64,000 nt of DNA from Flammeovirgaceae bacterium UBA7330 (GTDB lineage Bacteria > Bacteroidota > Bacteroidia > Cytophagales > Cyclobacteriaceae): NCBI GenBank assembly GCA_002471275.1, contig DKPQ01000005.1:633827-697826 (forward strand), read 5' to 3'. The notes beneath the pieces were generated by a model. That model was given only the letters and a program-made list of their open reading frames with translations, searched no databases and was not told the origin of the DNA. The position numbers and the translations under genes were made by a program. This document shows positions 45,080 through 54,011 of this stretch, one piece after another (position 1 is the first letter of the stretch; each line of letters starts with the position of its first letter).

Positions 45080-45529
45080 ATGGGAGCACCCGATAAACCC
45101 CAATCGCTGCGGTTATACGAATCATATCAGCAGGCAAGAATCTCCGACCTCACGTACCCTCAATTTTTAAATATCCTCAACCTTTATCCATCCATCTTAG
45201 TTTGCATGAGTGACGGGATTCTGGACAAAGAAGAGCACGAGCATTTGATGGGTGTTGCTAAAAACCTGGCGATCTATGCCGATGAGGTGACTGATCAATC
45301 ACTGCTGGAGATTACCTATCAAAAGGAGTTGATGTATTTACTTGAAAATCCTGAAATATGGGAACAAAAGTTTTTACTTGCTCTGAAGGATCATTTGTCA
45401 GGCCCCGAGGGCGACAAAGAATTTGTGTTGGAGTCGATGTACCTTTTTGCCAATGCAGCCAATGGCATATCGGATGTGGAGCGTAATCGGATTGAATCAA
45501 TCAGCGATCAGCTTGGGCTAGCGTTTTAA
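45080..45529 (+). CDS. TerB-like protein
   Basis: The 149-residue protein is mostly helical with acidic repeats like those of TerB: LVCMSDGILDKEEHEHLMGVA (about residues 40-61) and FANAANGISDVERNRIESISDQLG (about 123-147), the two halves of the fold that bind divalent metal. TerB domains are linked to tellurite resistance and stress signalling; no other ter gene is nearby, so tellurite resistance is not implied. Its 3' end overlaps the convergent kmo gene by 29 bases. Confidence 0.78.
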   Translation: MGAPDKPQSLRLYESYQQARISDLTYPQFLNILNLYPSILVCMSDGILDKEEHEHLMGVAKNLAIYADEVTDQSLLEITYQKELMYLLENPEIWEQKFLLALKDHLSGPEGDKEFVLESMYLFANAANGISDVERNRIESISDQLGLAF

Positions 45530-46823
45530 ATGTGTTGATGAGTGCTTTAAGGTCCACGTTATCAGGATTGTAATCATTGCCCAGTGTCTGAATGGCCTGG
45601 AGCTGGAGTTTCCCTGTATGCAAAGCCTGATGATAAGGTATGTCCGAAAACGTAACCATCGAATAAAGTGGAAGCCATTCATCCGGGAATGCCTTATTCA
45701 GCTTGGATTCCAATTGTTTCCTTCTAAGAAACGCCTCATCAATGACATGTTTACGCATTTCCAAAAAGTTTTGGAGTGCAAGCTCAGCAATGGCATCTGC
45801 ATCTTTTTTCCGTTGATGCTGAAAGTCTGTTACGGTTTTTTCCCAGTTTAAGTGATTGTATTCCAGTAATTCAATCAGAATTCGGCAGTCTTCAAAACCA
45901 GCGTTCATTCCCTGACCATAGAATGGTACGATGGCATGCGCTGCATCGCCTATTAGTAGTGCTTTTTGATAAGCCCAGGGATATGTCTTGATGTTTTGAA
46001 GGGTAGAGGTTGGATTTTTTTGAAACTGATCCACATAGTCGGGTATCAATTTCATGGCATCTGGAAATGAACCTACCAGAAAATCTTTGATCTGTTGGGG
46101 TGATGTAATCCGGGAAAAAGACGGCTGACCCTCATTGGCCAAAAAGAGTGTACAGGTAAATGACTTATCCGTATTGGGGAGTGCAATCAGCATGTAATCT
46201 TTTCTTGGCCAGATATGCAGTGCATTGGGATCGAGTGCGTATGAACCGTCGATCGCGGGGATGGTCAGTTCTTTATACCCATGTGAAAGTGTTTCTTCTG
46301 TGGTCGTAAAGGTGTTATTCAGCGCACCGATTGTTTTTCTTAATTCTGAAAATGCTCCATCAGCGCCTATGATAAAATCAAAATGGTGAGATATCCCTGA
46401 AGGAAGTGTGATTCCACCAGTCACCGGATTGGTTTTCTGAATGGACTGTTCAAAGTGAAAAGAGACCCCCGATTGCTTAGCATGGGCAATCAATACAGCG
46501 TTGAGCTGTTGCCTTGACACAGAATTGATGAATTGGTCCTTTCGGCCGTAGGATTGAAAGTCTGTGCTGTTTTCTATATGGATCATCCGTCCATACATCG
46601 GGATGAGCAATGGTTCGATCTCTTCAAAAACGCCTGCGAGGGTTAACGCCCTTATACCTCGATGACTCAATGCTAAATTGATTGACCTTCCTTCTGTGGA
46701 AATATTTTTCACCGGATCCGGTCGTTTCTCAAATACCTCTACCCGAAACCCTTTCTTCACCAGTAAAATACTGATCAGTGCTCCAACCAGTCCACCACCC
46801 AATACACCAATTCGTTCTCTCAT
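45501..46823 (-). CDS. kmo: Kynurenine 3-monooxygenase
   Basis: The 440-residue flavoprotein hydroxylates L-kynurenine to 3-hydroxykynurenine with NADPH and oxygen. The FAD-binding GVLGGGLVGALI is at residues 6-17, the family stretch STEGRSINLALSHRGIRAL near 45-63, and the second FAD motif LIGDAAHAIVPFYGQGMNAGFED near 295-317. A hydrophobic C-terminal anchor typical of eukaryotic KMO is absent. It is the last gene of haaO-kynU-kmo and starts within the kynU stop (ATGA). Confidence 0.94.
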   Translation of the reverse strand: MRERIGVLGGGLVGALISILLVKKGFRVEVFEKRPDPVKNISTEGRSINLALSHRGIRALTLAGVFEEIEPLLIPMYGRMIHIENSTDFQSYGRKDQFINSVSRQQLNAVLIAHAKQSGVSFHFEQSIQKTNPVTGGITLPSGISHHFDFIIGADGAFSELRKTIGALNNTFTTTEETLSHGYKELTIPAIDGSYALDPNALHIWPRKDYMLIALPNTDKSFTCTLFLANEGQPSFSRITSPQQIKDFLVGSFPDAMKLIPDYVDQFQKNPTSTLQNIKTYPWAYQKALLIGDAAHAIVPFYGQGMNAGFEDCRILIELLEYNHLNWEKTVTDFQHQRKKDADAIAELALQNFLEMRKHVIDEAFLRRKQLESKLNKAFPDEWLPLYSMVTFSDIPYHQALHTGKLQLQAIQTLGNDYNPDNVDLKALINTFKTLAQADR

Positions 46824-48079
46824 GAAGTCTTCAAAGTTTGGGTCAGGATATTCACGAAGTTCCAGACGTCTGAAAACGTATTGTATAAAGGTACCGGAGC
46901 CACTCTCACTACTTTGGGCTCCCTATAGTCTAATACCACCCCCTTTTCGCTCAAATTTTTGATTAACTCCGGGTTTGCATTAGCCACCATCAGAGAGAGC
47001 TGTGCACCCCTTTCATCAGGGTTTCCTGGGGTGATAATTTGAATTTTTTCACGCAATTCGGAAGTATTCAACAGAAACTCCAGATAGCCAGTAAGTTTTA
47101 CACTTTTGGCCCTAAGGTTTAATATTCCTGCTTCCTGCATAATCTCCAATGAAGCCAGGTTGGCTGCTGCAGATAAGATGTTAGGGTTGCTCAACTGCCA
47201 GGCATCTATACCTTCCGAAGGTGTCCACTGATTGTCCATTTTAAACCTGGATTCCGGGTGATGTCCCCACCAGCCTTTCAACTGCTGATCGTTTTGCAGA
47301 TGTTTTTCGTGCACAAATATGCCTGAGATGCCACCTGGCCCTGAGTTTAGATACTTATAGCTACACCACGTAGCAAAATCCACCTGGTGGTCATGCAATT
47401 TCAACGGTACATTTCCAATGGCGTGCGCCAGGTCAAAGCCTACCACCACACCTGCTTCATGTGCGGCAGCTGTAATGGTTTGGATATCGAAAGATTGGCC
47501 GGTAAAGTATTGAATGCCGGGCAACAAGATCAGGGACAACTCATCCTTCAAATGATCGATAGTATCTACAATATGGGATGTTGAGAAGTTATAATCTTGA
47601 TCCGGCTGTAACTCAATCAAATGGTTTCGACCAAATCCGTGCATTTGTAGCTGAGAACTGACAGCGTAGTGATCCGATGGAAAAGCCATTTTCTCTATGA
47701 GGATCTTGTTTTTTCCTGATACTGGCTTATAAAAAGCATTTAACAACAAGTGCAGGTTTTCAGTAAGGCTGCCCATGGTCACTACCTCAGAAGTAGAAAC
47801 CCCAAGTAGCTCACTTAATCCTTTTTTTGACAACTGATGGTAACTGACCCATGGTCTTTCCCCATGAAAATGTCCTTCCACACCAAGACTTGCCCAGTCG
47901 TCGAGTTCCTGCTCCACATAGGTCCTGGTAGATTTTGGTTGTAACCCCAGTGAGTTCCCACACAGGTAAATGACGTCTTGTCCATTTTTTTGTGGAATAT
48001 GGAATTTTGATCGAAAATGTGCGAGTGGATCGTCCTTGTCTAGGGATTGAGCAAAAGTAAAATCTGTGCTAAAGGTCAT
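46820..48079 (-). CDS. kynU: Kynureninase
   Basis: The 419-residue PLP enzyme cleaves 3-hydroxykynurenine to 3-hydroxyanthranilate and alanine. Visible features are YLCGNSLGLQPKST (residues about 38-51), the PLP pocket VVGFDLAHAIGNVPL, the Schiff-base Lys in WCSYKYLNSGPGG (about 233-245), and GWWGHHPESRF. It overlaps haaO upstream and kmo downstream by four bases each, so the three are translated in step. Confidence 0.95.
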   Translation of the reverse strand: MTFSTDFTFAQSLDKDDPLAHFRSKFHIPQKNGQDVIYLCGNSLGLQPKSTRTYVEQELDDWASLGVEGHFHGERPWVSYHQLSKKGLSELLGVSTSEVVTMGSLTENLHLLLNAFYKPVSGKNKILIEKMAFPSDHYAVSSQLQMHGFGRNHLIELQPDQDYNFSTSHIVDTIDHLKDELSLILLPGIQYFTGQSFDIQTITAAAHEAGVVVGFDLAHAIGNVPLKLHDHQVDFATWCSYKYLNSGPGGISGIFVHEKHLQNDQQLKGWWGHHPESRFKMDNQWTPSEGIDAWQLSNPNILSAAANLASLEIMQEAGILNLRAKSVKLTGYLEFLLNTSELREKIQIITPGNPDERGAQLSLMVANANPELIKNLSEKGVVLDYREPKVVRVAPVPLYNTFSDVWNFVNILTQTLKTS

Positions 48080-48609
48080 CCTTCCACAAACCTGGGGTCA
48101 GCATCCATGACTGTGCCACAATTGCTACAGGTTCTTAGTTTCTCCGACCCATAAAATTCCTTAAAACGTGGCAGAAAGTCTTTTTCTATGTTTGTGAGTG
48201 GGAAATAGGTTTCGTGAAGTAAGTGATTGCATTGCTCACAGTACCACTGGAGGCCATCTGTATGTTCGGGAGTACGTTTTCTTTCTACGACCAATCCAAC
48301 TGAGCCTTCTGATCTGATGGGGCTGTGGGGTACTTTAGCGGGCAATAGAAACATTTCTCCAGCTGAAATAGGCAGGTCCACGGCTTTTCCATCTTCCTGG
48401 ATTTTTACATGGATGGTTCCTTCCAGCTGATAGAACAATTCTTCGGTTTCGTTGTAGTGATAATCTTTGCGTGCATTGGGTCCGCCTACAATCATGACGA
48501 TATAGTCTCCGGCATCGGCATACAAATTCTTATTTCCCACGGGTGGTTTTAAAAGATCTCTGTTCTCTTCTACCCATTTCATCAAGTTAAATGGCCTTTT
48601 AATACCCAT
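48076..48609 (-). CDS. 3-hydroxyanthranilate 3,4-dioxygenase
   Basis: The 177-residue cupin enzyme opens 3-hydroxyanthranilate to the precursor of quinolinate, linking tryptophan to NAD. The iron site is in DYHYNETEELFYQLEG (His, Glu) and LPAKVPHSPIR (His). The C-terminal rubredoxin-like metal site has WYCEQC and TCSNCG, typical of bacterial forms. It heads the operon and its stop overlaps the kynU start. Symbols nbaC and haaO are both in use, so none is given. Confidence 0.95.
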   Translation of the reverse strand: MGIKRPFNLMKWVEENRDLLKPPVGNKNLYADAGDYIVMIVGGPNARKDYHYNETEELFYQLEGTIHVKIQEDGKAVDLPISAGEMFLLPAKVPHSPIRSEGSVGLVVERKRTPEHTDGLQWYCEQCNHLLHETYFPLTNIEKDFLPRFKEFYGSEKLRTCSNCGTVMDADPRFVEG

Positions 48610-48663
48610 ATTTGTTGGTTAATTAATCGTTAATTTTCAAAGTGTAAAAGTTATAAATATTTT

Positions 48664-49437
48664 ATGAATTTAGATCTGAAATCGCGCAAAGCACTGGTAT
48701 GTGGAAGCAGCCAGGGTATTGGAAAGGCTGTTGCTCTATCACTGGCTGAGGAAGGGGCTGGGATTACCCTTGTCGCCCGGAACAAATCCAAACTGGAGGC
48801 AGTCCGAAACAACCTTGCAGGAAAGGATCACATTGTTTTTCCTGCGGATTTGAGTGAGAAAGCGGGCGTAGACTCACTCATTAGGCATCTTTCTGAAAAC
48901 ACATACGACATTGTGATTAATAATACGGGTGGGCCGGCCCCCGGTGATATCAATGAGGCCAATATCGATCAGTTCCAAAAAGCCATAGAGATGCATTTGT
49001 TTGCAAGCCATCAGATCATGCAGCAGGTGCTCCCCTCTATGAAGGAAAAGCAATATGGAAGATTTATAAATATTATTTCAACCTCCGTAAAAATCCCCAT
49101 CAAAGGACTGGGTGTAAGCAATACTGTTAGGGGTGCGATGGCTTCCTGGTCCAAGACTTTATCGCTCGAGCTTGGGCAATACGGCATTACCGTAAATAAT
49201 ATATTACCTGGATTCATAGATACCGATCGGCTTCAGTCCTTGATTACCTCCATCGCTGAAGCCAGAGGTGTGACGAAAGATGAAGTAGCCGGTGAGATGA
49301 AGACGACTATTCCTGCAGGAAGATTTGGTGATGCTGGGGAGATTGGAAAGTTAGCTGCTTTTCTTGCTTCTCCTGCTGCTGCATACATCAATGGTGTAAA
49401 TATTCCGGTAGACGGAGGCAGAACCGGTTCTATGTAA
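48664..49437 (+). CDS. Atypical SDR-family oxidoreductase
   Basis: The 257-residue protein has the Rossmann fold of short-chain dehydrogenases, with GSSQGIGKA (about residues 14-22), NNTGGPAPGD near 88 and the conserved PVDGGRTGSM end. The expected catalytic YXXXK is missing: in the position after the conserved serine region, GVSNTVRGA gives Ser and Arg instead of Tyr and Lys. It may thus bind NAD(P) but act differently, or be inactive. The gene is divergent from the kynurenine operon across 54 bases and is followed by a strong terminator. A link to kynurenine metabolism is suggested by position only. Confidence 0.85.
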   Translation: MNLDLKSRKALVCGSSQGIGKAVALSLAEEGAGITLVARNKSKLEAVRNNLAGKDHIVFPADLSEKAGVDSLIRHLSENTYDIVINNTGGPAPGDINEANIDQFQKAIEMHLFASHQIMQQVLPSMKEKQYGRFINIISTSVKIPIKGLGVSNTVRGAMASWSKTLSLELGQYGITVNNILPGFIDTDRLQSLITSIAEARGVTKDEVAGEMKTTIPAGRFGDAGEIGKLAAFLASPAAAYINGVNIPVDGGRTGSM

Positions 49438-49440
49438 AAT

Positions 49441-49476
49441 AAAAAAGCCCGGGTCTGATTGGACCAGGGCTTTTTT
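49441..49476. terminator. Bidirectional intrinsic terminator
   Basis: AAAAAAGCCC (49441-49450) pairs with GGGCTTTTTT (49467-49476), and GGTC with GACC inside. It serves the SDR gene on plus and the zinc-ribbon membrane protein on minus. Confidence 0.9.
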
Positions 49477-49492
49477 ATCTTTAAGGAGGCAA

Positions 49493-50230
49493 TTATACAG
49501 CTGCCTCTTCTTGTTTCAATTTAGAAATCTTGAAGGATTTTCTCTCTTTGTGGCCACAATATCCACATATGTAATACTTCATCAATTCACCCTCCTCCAA
49601 AGCAGTGGCAGGTTGGATGACTTCTTCACGATCTACTTTTAATGTTTGATAGTTACACTCAGAGCACTGAAGTGCATGCAGCCTACCATTGTATTTTTCG
49701 ATTTTTGTGTATCCGGAATCCTCATCGATCCAAACGTCGTAGTCCACTGAAAACGCATCTTCCTCAGCTTGCATACCCTTGTCGAGATAGACATCCTCTT
49801 CTTCCTCACTCAACAGTTTCATTTTCTTGCCATCAGGAGAAACCCTTGGGGTATATCTGAGTCTTTTCAGTCGTTTTTCAATATAGAAAGGATAATAGAA
49901 TTTAAGAATGTTTTGTACAATCACTGATATGATCAAAGCAAGCATCACACTCATAAACAACACAACGAAGAACCAAAGCCAGGTTCTACCTTCACTCATG
50001 GTATTAACATAAAGTGTTACTCCAACCAGTATGAGCAAAAAGCCATACCATAACAGGTTGATCTCATGCATATTGATATAATCATACCTTGCTTTGTAAT
50101 CACTGGTGGTCAAAAGTTTCACATAATGCCCCAATAATATTAGGACACCGACACCAGCGATGACATATGAAATCCATTGCCCATAGGTGTTCCAGGCATT
50201 AAGTAAACTCGGTGAAATTGGATCAGTCAT
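49493..50230 (-). CDS. Membrane protein with C-terminal zinc ribbon
   Basis: No named family recognised. The 245-residue protein has about three membrane helices (about 15-35, 58-75, 83-108), a highly charged cytosolic segment (about 120-185), and a four-cysteine zinc ribbon: LQCSECNY (about 188-195) and YYICGYCGHK (about 221-230). A role in protein or nucleic acid binding at the membrane is possible. It is a single gene, with a terminator after it and an AT-rich region before it. Confidence 0.75.
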   Translation of the reverse strand: MTDPISPSLLNAWNTYGQWISYVIAGVGVLILLGHYVKLLTTSDYKARYDYINMHEINLLWYGFLLILVGVTLYVNTMSEGRTWLWFFVVLFMSVMLALIISVIVQNILKFYYPFYIEKRLKRLRYTPRVSPDGKKMKLLSEEEEDVYLDKGMQAEEDAFSVDYDVWIDEDSGYTKIEKYNGRLHALQCSECNYQTLKVDREEVIQPATALEEGELMKYYICGYCGHKERKSFKISKLKQEEAAV

Positions 50231-50598
50231 AGCAGTTATTTAGATTAAGTAGGGTTACACGCTTATACAAAAATGTTATAAATTTTTAAAAACTCCACCA
50301 TAACCACGCGGAATTCAATGCAATTAAGATTTTCGGTGAGACCATCTAAAAATATTAAATTTTTACGTCAAATTCAATTATTGAATCCTTTAAATCAGGA
50401 AGTTACAACCTTTATCAAAGAATGTGTGTCCTGATCGCGGTGTGTTGAATGAATTTTGGAAAGTTAAACCAAAATTATTACACCGTATTATTTAATTATT
50501 CCAAATTTTTATTAGAATAATTTAAATATTATGCAACTTTGTGTGCAATACACGTTAAAAACTTAAAAGAAACACTAATTGAATCCTATTGTAAAATC
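50231..50598. other. 368-base AT-rich intergenic region
   Basis: This stretch separates the divergent zinc-ribbon and lipoprotein genes. It is rich in A and T and holds the promoters of both genes, but none fits the TTG / TAnnTTTG pattern exactly; the nearest is CAACTTTG at about 50534-50541. A frame beginning with TTG at 50539 is just an extension of the lipoprotein gene. No other gene, hairpin or repeat was seen. Confidence 0.6.
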
Positions 50599-51507
50599 AT
50601 GAAAAAATTTATTAAGAACCTATCCTTATTAGCTGTTGTGGCCTCCCTTGGTTTCATGATGTCATGTAATGAAGATGAAGAGACATTCAATGCACCAATT
50701 CTTACTATTGAAAGCTCACAGCTAGATTCAGAATTTTCATTTGAAGGAGCACCTGGTACTCCATTGAGCTATACAGTTGTTGTTTCATCTGAAGCTGGCT
50801 TCAACACACTTTATGGTGGGGGCGCGGTTGTTGCTACCAAAGATCCGGGAACAACGCCTACTACTTTTGAATTTCCTGTTTCCGAAGAAATCCCAGCAAC
50901 TGACGGTACGTATACTACTGAGTACTATGCTGTTGATGAAGCAGGGCAGGAAAGTAATAGAATTACTGTGACAGTCGTAGTTGTTAAAGGTATAATAACT
51001 CACACTCAAACATTGCTAGGTGGTCAATCAAATAGCCAGGCAAATAGTTTTTACAATGCTTTTGATGATGAAACATACAACTATGCCACTACCAGAGATG
51101 AGAAATCAGCGAGTGTAGATTTCTTATTTTTCTATGGTAATACTAATTTGTATACCATCGCAGCTATGGATGATAATGATGCAAACACAGCATTTTCTGC
51201 AGCTTTACAAAGTGAAGATGCACTTGGCGCTTCAATTATTGAAACAAGAAACCCTACACGTTTTAAAGCACTAGAAACAACAGCAGCTGAATTTGATGCC
51301 ATTGAAACAGACGCAGCATTACTAAATTTATACGGTGAGGTAGCTGCTGAGGCCACTAAAGTAAATGGACTTGAAGCAGGTGATGTATTCGCATTTCTCC
51401 TGCCTGAAGGAAGGTCCAGTAAAATTGGATTGGTAAAGGTTATTTCTACTTCGGGTACGGATGGATCTAACAGAGCTGTAACTATACAGGTGAAAATTCA
51501 AGAATAA
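50599..51507 (+). CDS. Putative secreted lipoprotein of unknown function
   Basis: The ATG at 50599 gives 302 residues with a lipoprotein signal (KKFIKNLSLLAVVASLGFMMSC, Cys at about 22-23); the longer frame begins with TTG and hides the signal. An Ig-like domain (about 35-135) with PGTPLSYTVVVSSEAGFN is followed by a domain with SNSQANSFYNAFDDETYNY and LFFYGNTNLYTIA, acidic and Asn/Ala-rich. This layout fits outer-membrane lipoproteins of Bacteroidota, but no named family is recognised for the second half. Followed by a strong terminator. Confidence 0.75.
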   Translation: MKKFIKNLSLLAVVASLGFMMSCNEDEETFNAPILTIESSQLDSEFSFEGAPGTPLSYTVVVSSEAGFNTLYGGGAVVATKDPGTTPTTFEFPVSEEIPATDGTYTTEYYAVDEAGQESNRITVTVVVVKGIITHTQTLLGGQSNSQANSFYNAFDDETYNYATTRDEKSASVDFLFFYGNTNLYTIAAMDDNDANTAFSAALQSEDALGASIIETRNPTRFKALETTAAEFDAIETDAALLNLYGEVAAEATKVNGLEAGDVFAFLLPEGRSSKIGLVKVISTSGTDGSNRAVTIQVKIQE

Positions 51508-51525
51508 GATTTAAATTTATTCACG

Positions 51526-51553
51526 AAAACCCCGCCCCACAGCGGGGTTTTTT
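51526..51553 (+). terminator. Intrinsic terminator after the lipoprotein gene
   Basis: AAAACCCCGC (51526-51535) pairs with GCGGGGTTTT (51542-51551) around a six-base loop, with a T-run continuing to 51553. It lies 18 bases after the stop. Confidence 0.9.
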
Positions 51554-51580
51554 GTTTACTGGCTACTTCATCTAATTTTG
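51551..51580 (+). promoter_or_regulatory. Bacteroidota-type promoter of the dipeptidase gene
   Basis: TTTG (51551-51554) and TAATTTTG (51573-51580) are 18 bases apart and match the -33/-7 consensus. The ATG is 20 bases beyond the -7 element, so the leader is very short. The -33 element overlaps the T-run of the preceding terminator. Confidence 0.6.
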
Positions 51581-51599
51581 CTAAACCAATAAAAGAACT

Positions 51600-52853
51600 A
51601 TGATCAGAAACCTATTATTACTGGCTATCATCCTGATAGCTGCGTGCAGTACACCACAAAAAGAATCTCAGCCCGACATCTCATCCATGACAGATGAAGA
51701 GCTAAAAGCCTATGCAGATGAGCTGGTGCACAAATACATCATCGTAGATGGTCATGTAGATCTGCCCTACCGCATGGAGGTAGCTGGATTTATGTTGAAA
51801 AAGACCGTTGAGGATGTTTCTGTAGAGACAAAAGGCAATTTCGACTACCCTAAAGCCAAAAAAGGTGGTCTGGACGCCCCTTTTATGTCCATCTATATAC
51901 CATCTTCTTACTACTTTAATGGTGGAGCCAAAGAGTTTGCCGATTCGCTTATAGACATGACAAACCAGGTTTCAGCGACCTATCCGGATAAGTTTGCAAC
52001 AGCACTCACACCGGAAGATATACAGACCAATTTTGAAAAAGGGCTGATATCTCTTCCTTTAGGAATGGAAAACGGCGCACCGATTGGGGATGATCTGGCC
52101 AATGTAAAATACTTTTTTGATCGGGGAATCCGATATATCACACTGACTCATTCCAAAGACAACCAGATTGCTGATTCATCCTACGATACCACCTATACCT
52201 GGAACGGAATATCCCCTTTTGGTGAAAAGGTAGTGGCAGAGATGAATCGTCTGGGGATCATGGTAGACGTCTCTCACATCACCGATAGTGCCTTTTATGA
52301 TGCATTGGCCTTATCCAAGGCTCCAGTGATTGCGTCGCATTCATCCTGTAGATATTATACACCAGGGTTCCACAGAAACATGACCGACCAGATGATCAAA
52401 GACCTGGCGGCTAATGGTGGTGTGATCCACATCAATTTTGGTTCTACTTTCCTTTCTGAGGAATCCCGGAGCAAAGATGCTGTGCTTGAGGAGCACCTGA
52501 TCAACTATAAGGTTGAAAATAACCTAAGCGAAGATGATTCTGCTTACATCGCCTATTATAATGCTTATGCAGAAGAGATTGGTTATTTCGAGGATGTGAA
52601 AATGGCTGCCACACATATTGACAGAGTAGTGAAACTGGCGGGAATCGATTATGTAGGCTTTGGATCAGACTTTGATGGCGTGGGCAATAGCTTACCCAAA
52701 GGGCTAAAGGATGTGTCGATGTTCCCCAATGTGATCTATGAATTGCTGAAGATGGGTTACACGGCAGAAGACATTGAGAAAATCTGCTATAAGAACACAT
52801 TCCGGGTCTGGAACGCGGTGATCGAAAAAGCAAAGGAATTGCAGGGGGCTTAG
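51600..52853 (+). CDS. Membrane dipeptidase (peptidase M19) lipoprotein
   Basis: The 417-residue zinc peptidase cleaves dipeptides, including ones with D-residues, in the periplasm or outer membrane. It has a lipoprotein signal (LLLLAIILIAAC). Metal and substrate residues are in VDGHVDLPYR (about 45-54), LPLGMENGAPIG (Glu), MVDVSHITDSAF (His), VIASHSSCR (His), and VGFGSDFDGVG (Asp). Length is typical. A clear promoter is just upstream, and the 3' end overlaps the convergent gene by four bases. Confidence 0.93.
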   Translation: MIRNLLLLAIILIAACSTPQKESQPDISSMTDEELKAYADELVHKYIIVDGHVDLPYRMEVAGFMLKKTVEDVSVETKGNFDYPKAKKGGLDAPFMSIYIPSSYYFNGGAKEFADSLIDMTNQVSATYPDKFATALTPEDIQTNFEKGLISLPLGMENGAPIGDDLANVKYFFDRGIRYITLTHSKDNQIADSSYDTTYTWNGISPFGEKVVAEMNRLGIMVDVSHITDSAFYDALALSKAPVIASHSSCRYYTPGFHRNMTDQMIKDLAANGGVIHINFGSTFLSEESRSKDAVLEEHLINYKVENNLSEDDSAYIAYYNAYAEEIGYFEDVKMAATHIDRVVKLAGIDYVGFGSDFDGVGNSLPKGLKDVSMFPNVIYELLKMGYTAEDIEKICYKNTFRVWNAVIEKAKELQGA

Positions 52854-53467
52854 TTCCCCTTCAATGAATTAATGAACTGGGCCCAGGCGAAAGGATTCAG
52901 CAGGTTATTCTGAGGGCGCATGTATCTGTTCTGAATAGATTGCGCCTGTTGATCCATGAAATAACGATGGTTAGCTCCGGGGCTAGCAGGTAAGTTTTTA
53001 TAAGCTTCCCGCATATACTGTTTAGCCAGCCAGGCCTCTATGTTGTTAATCTCCTCCTGATTAGGTAGTTGAACCGCAAGTACGGCTTCCTTAAACATGG
53101 CTTCAGATGGATAGGGAAATACCTCTACTTCTTCGAGAAAAGCAATATCTTCCTTCATGGTGACAATCACTTTCAGACTTTGGTCTTTTTCGTGTTTGGG
53201 GACTACGAAAGATTCCCTTTGGAATCCAACGGCACTAAAAACGATACTGTCACCTTCCAGAACCGGCATCGAAAAGAAGCCGTATGGATTGGTGGTAGTT
53301 CCGCGACCCACTTTAGGAACATAAACATGGACACCAGGGATGATGGATACAGAATCAGCTCCGAAAATGACGCCTGTAAACTGAATAACTTTCTTCTCCT
53401 GATCCTGAGCAGCAAGACCCAGGGAAAAAACAATGAGGGCGCTATATAAAAGAATCTTTTTCAACAT
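52850..53467 (-). CDS. Carboxypeptidase-like regulatory domain protein
   Basis: The 205-residue exported protein has a signal peptide (LKKILLYSALIVFSLGLAAQ) and a CarboxypepD_reg-like beta-sandwich (about residues 25-110) containing VHVYVPKVGRGTTTNPYGFF and IVFSAVGFQRESFVV, the plug-associated domain seen at the N-terminus of TonB receptors. The C-terminal third (about 120-205) is helical, with no barrel, so it is a stand-alone carrier of this domain. Its function is unknown. It is a single gene. Confidence 0.82.
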   Translation of the reverse strand: MLKKILLYSALIVFSLGLAAQDQEKKVIQFTGVIFGADSVSIIPGVHVYVPKVGRGTTTNPYGFFSMPVLEGDSIVFSAVGFQRESFVVPKHEKDQSLKVIVTMKEDIAFLEEVEVFPYPSEAMFKEAVLAVQLPNQEEINNIEAWLAKQYMREAYKNLPASPGANHRYFMDQQAQSIQNRYMRPQNNLLNPFAWAQFINSLKGN

Positions 53468-53627
53468 GGCTTCTACTATATGTATACTATGCGAAAGCCT
53501 GAAAGGTTTAAAAAAATCAAACCTACATCTAAATCAGGCTATATACCAGTATAACAACAAAAATTAACATTTATCTGCCAATAAGTAAAGCTTTGACTAA
53601 CTTGGTGATTGGCATCTGAATAATTAA

Positions 53628-54011
53628 ATGAGAATTAAGAATTTCAGCCTTACTTACGGATCCCAGATCTTCAAATCCTTTGCTGATGAAGCCCGGGTAC
53701 GCATTATTCATTTGCTATATAAAAATGATGAACTCTCCATTTCTGACCTTGAGCGGATCCTGGATTTCACTCAGACAAAGACTTCTCGTCACATCAGCTA
53801 CTTGAGAAATGCATCCCTGGTAAATGCGAAAAAAAAAGATCAGTGGGTCTTTTATAGCATCAAAGATGAGGTTTATGATATCATAAGCCAGATATTTGAA
53901 TTTTTACACAAGGATGTCACCTTGCAGAAAGATCAGGAAACTTACCAGATCATGAATTCTAATCGTGAGTTGGCTGTTAACAGGTTGGAAGAAAAAGGGT
54001 ATAGGGATTGA
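53628..54011 (+). CDS. ArsR-like winged-helix transcriptional regulator
   Basis: The 127-residue protein has the ArsR fold: SQIFKSFADEARVRIIHLLY (about residues 10-29), LSISDLERILDFTQTKTSRHISYLRNASLV (helix-turn-helix, about 35-64, in two pieces) and the wing KKDQWVFYSIKDE. The metal-binding cysteine motif ELCVCDL of metal sensors is absent, so another signal is likely. It is directly followed, with overlap, by a HAD phosphatase. Confidence 0.88.
   Translation: MRIKNFSLTYGSQIFKSFADEARVRIIHLLYKNDELSISDLERILDFTQTKTSRHISYLRNASLVNAKKKDQWVFYSIKDEVYDIISQIFEFLHKDVTLQKDQETYQIMNSNRELAVNRLEEKGYRD

Noticed and set aside
45080..45529. Tellurite resistance locus
   Set aside because: Only a lone TerB-like domain is present; no other ter genes are nearby.
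53585..53625. Promoter TAACTTGG before the ArsR-like gene
   Set aside because: It differs from TAnnTTTG and no -33 element lies at a suitable distance.
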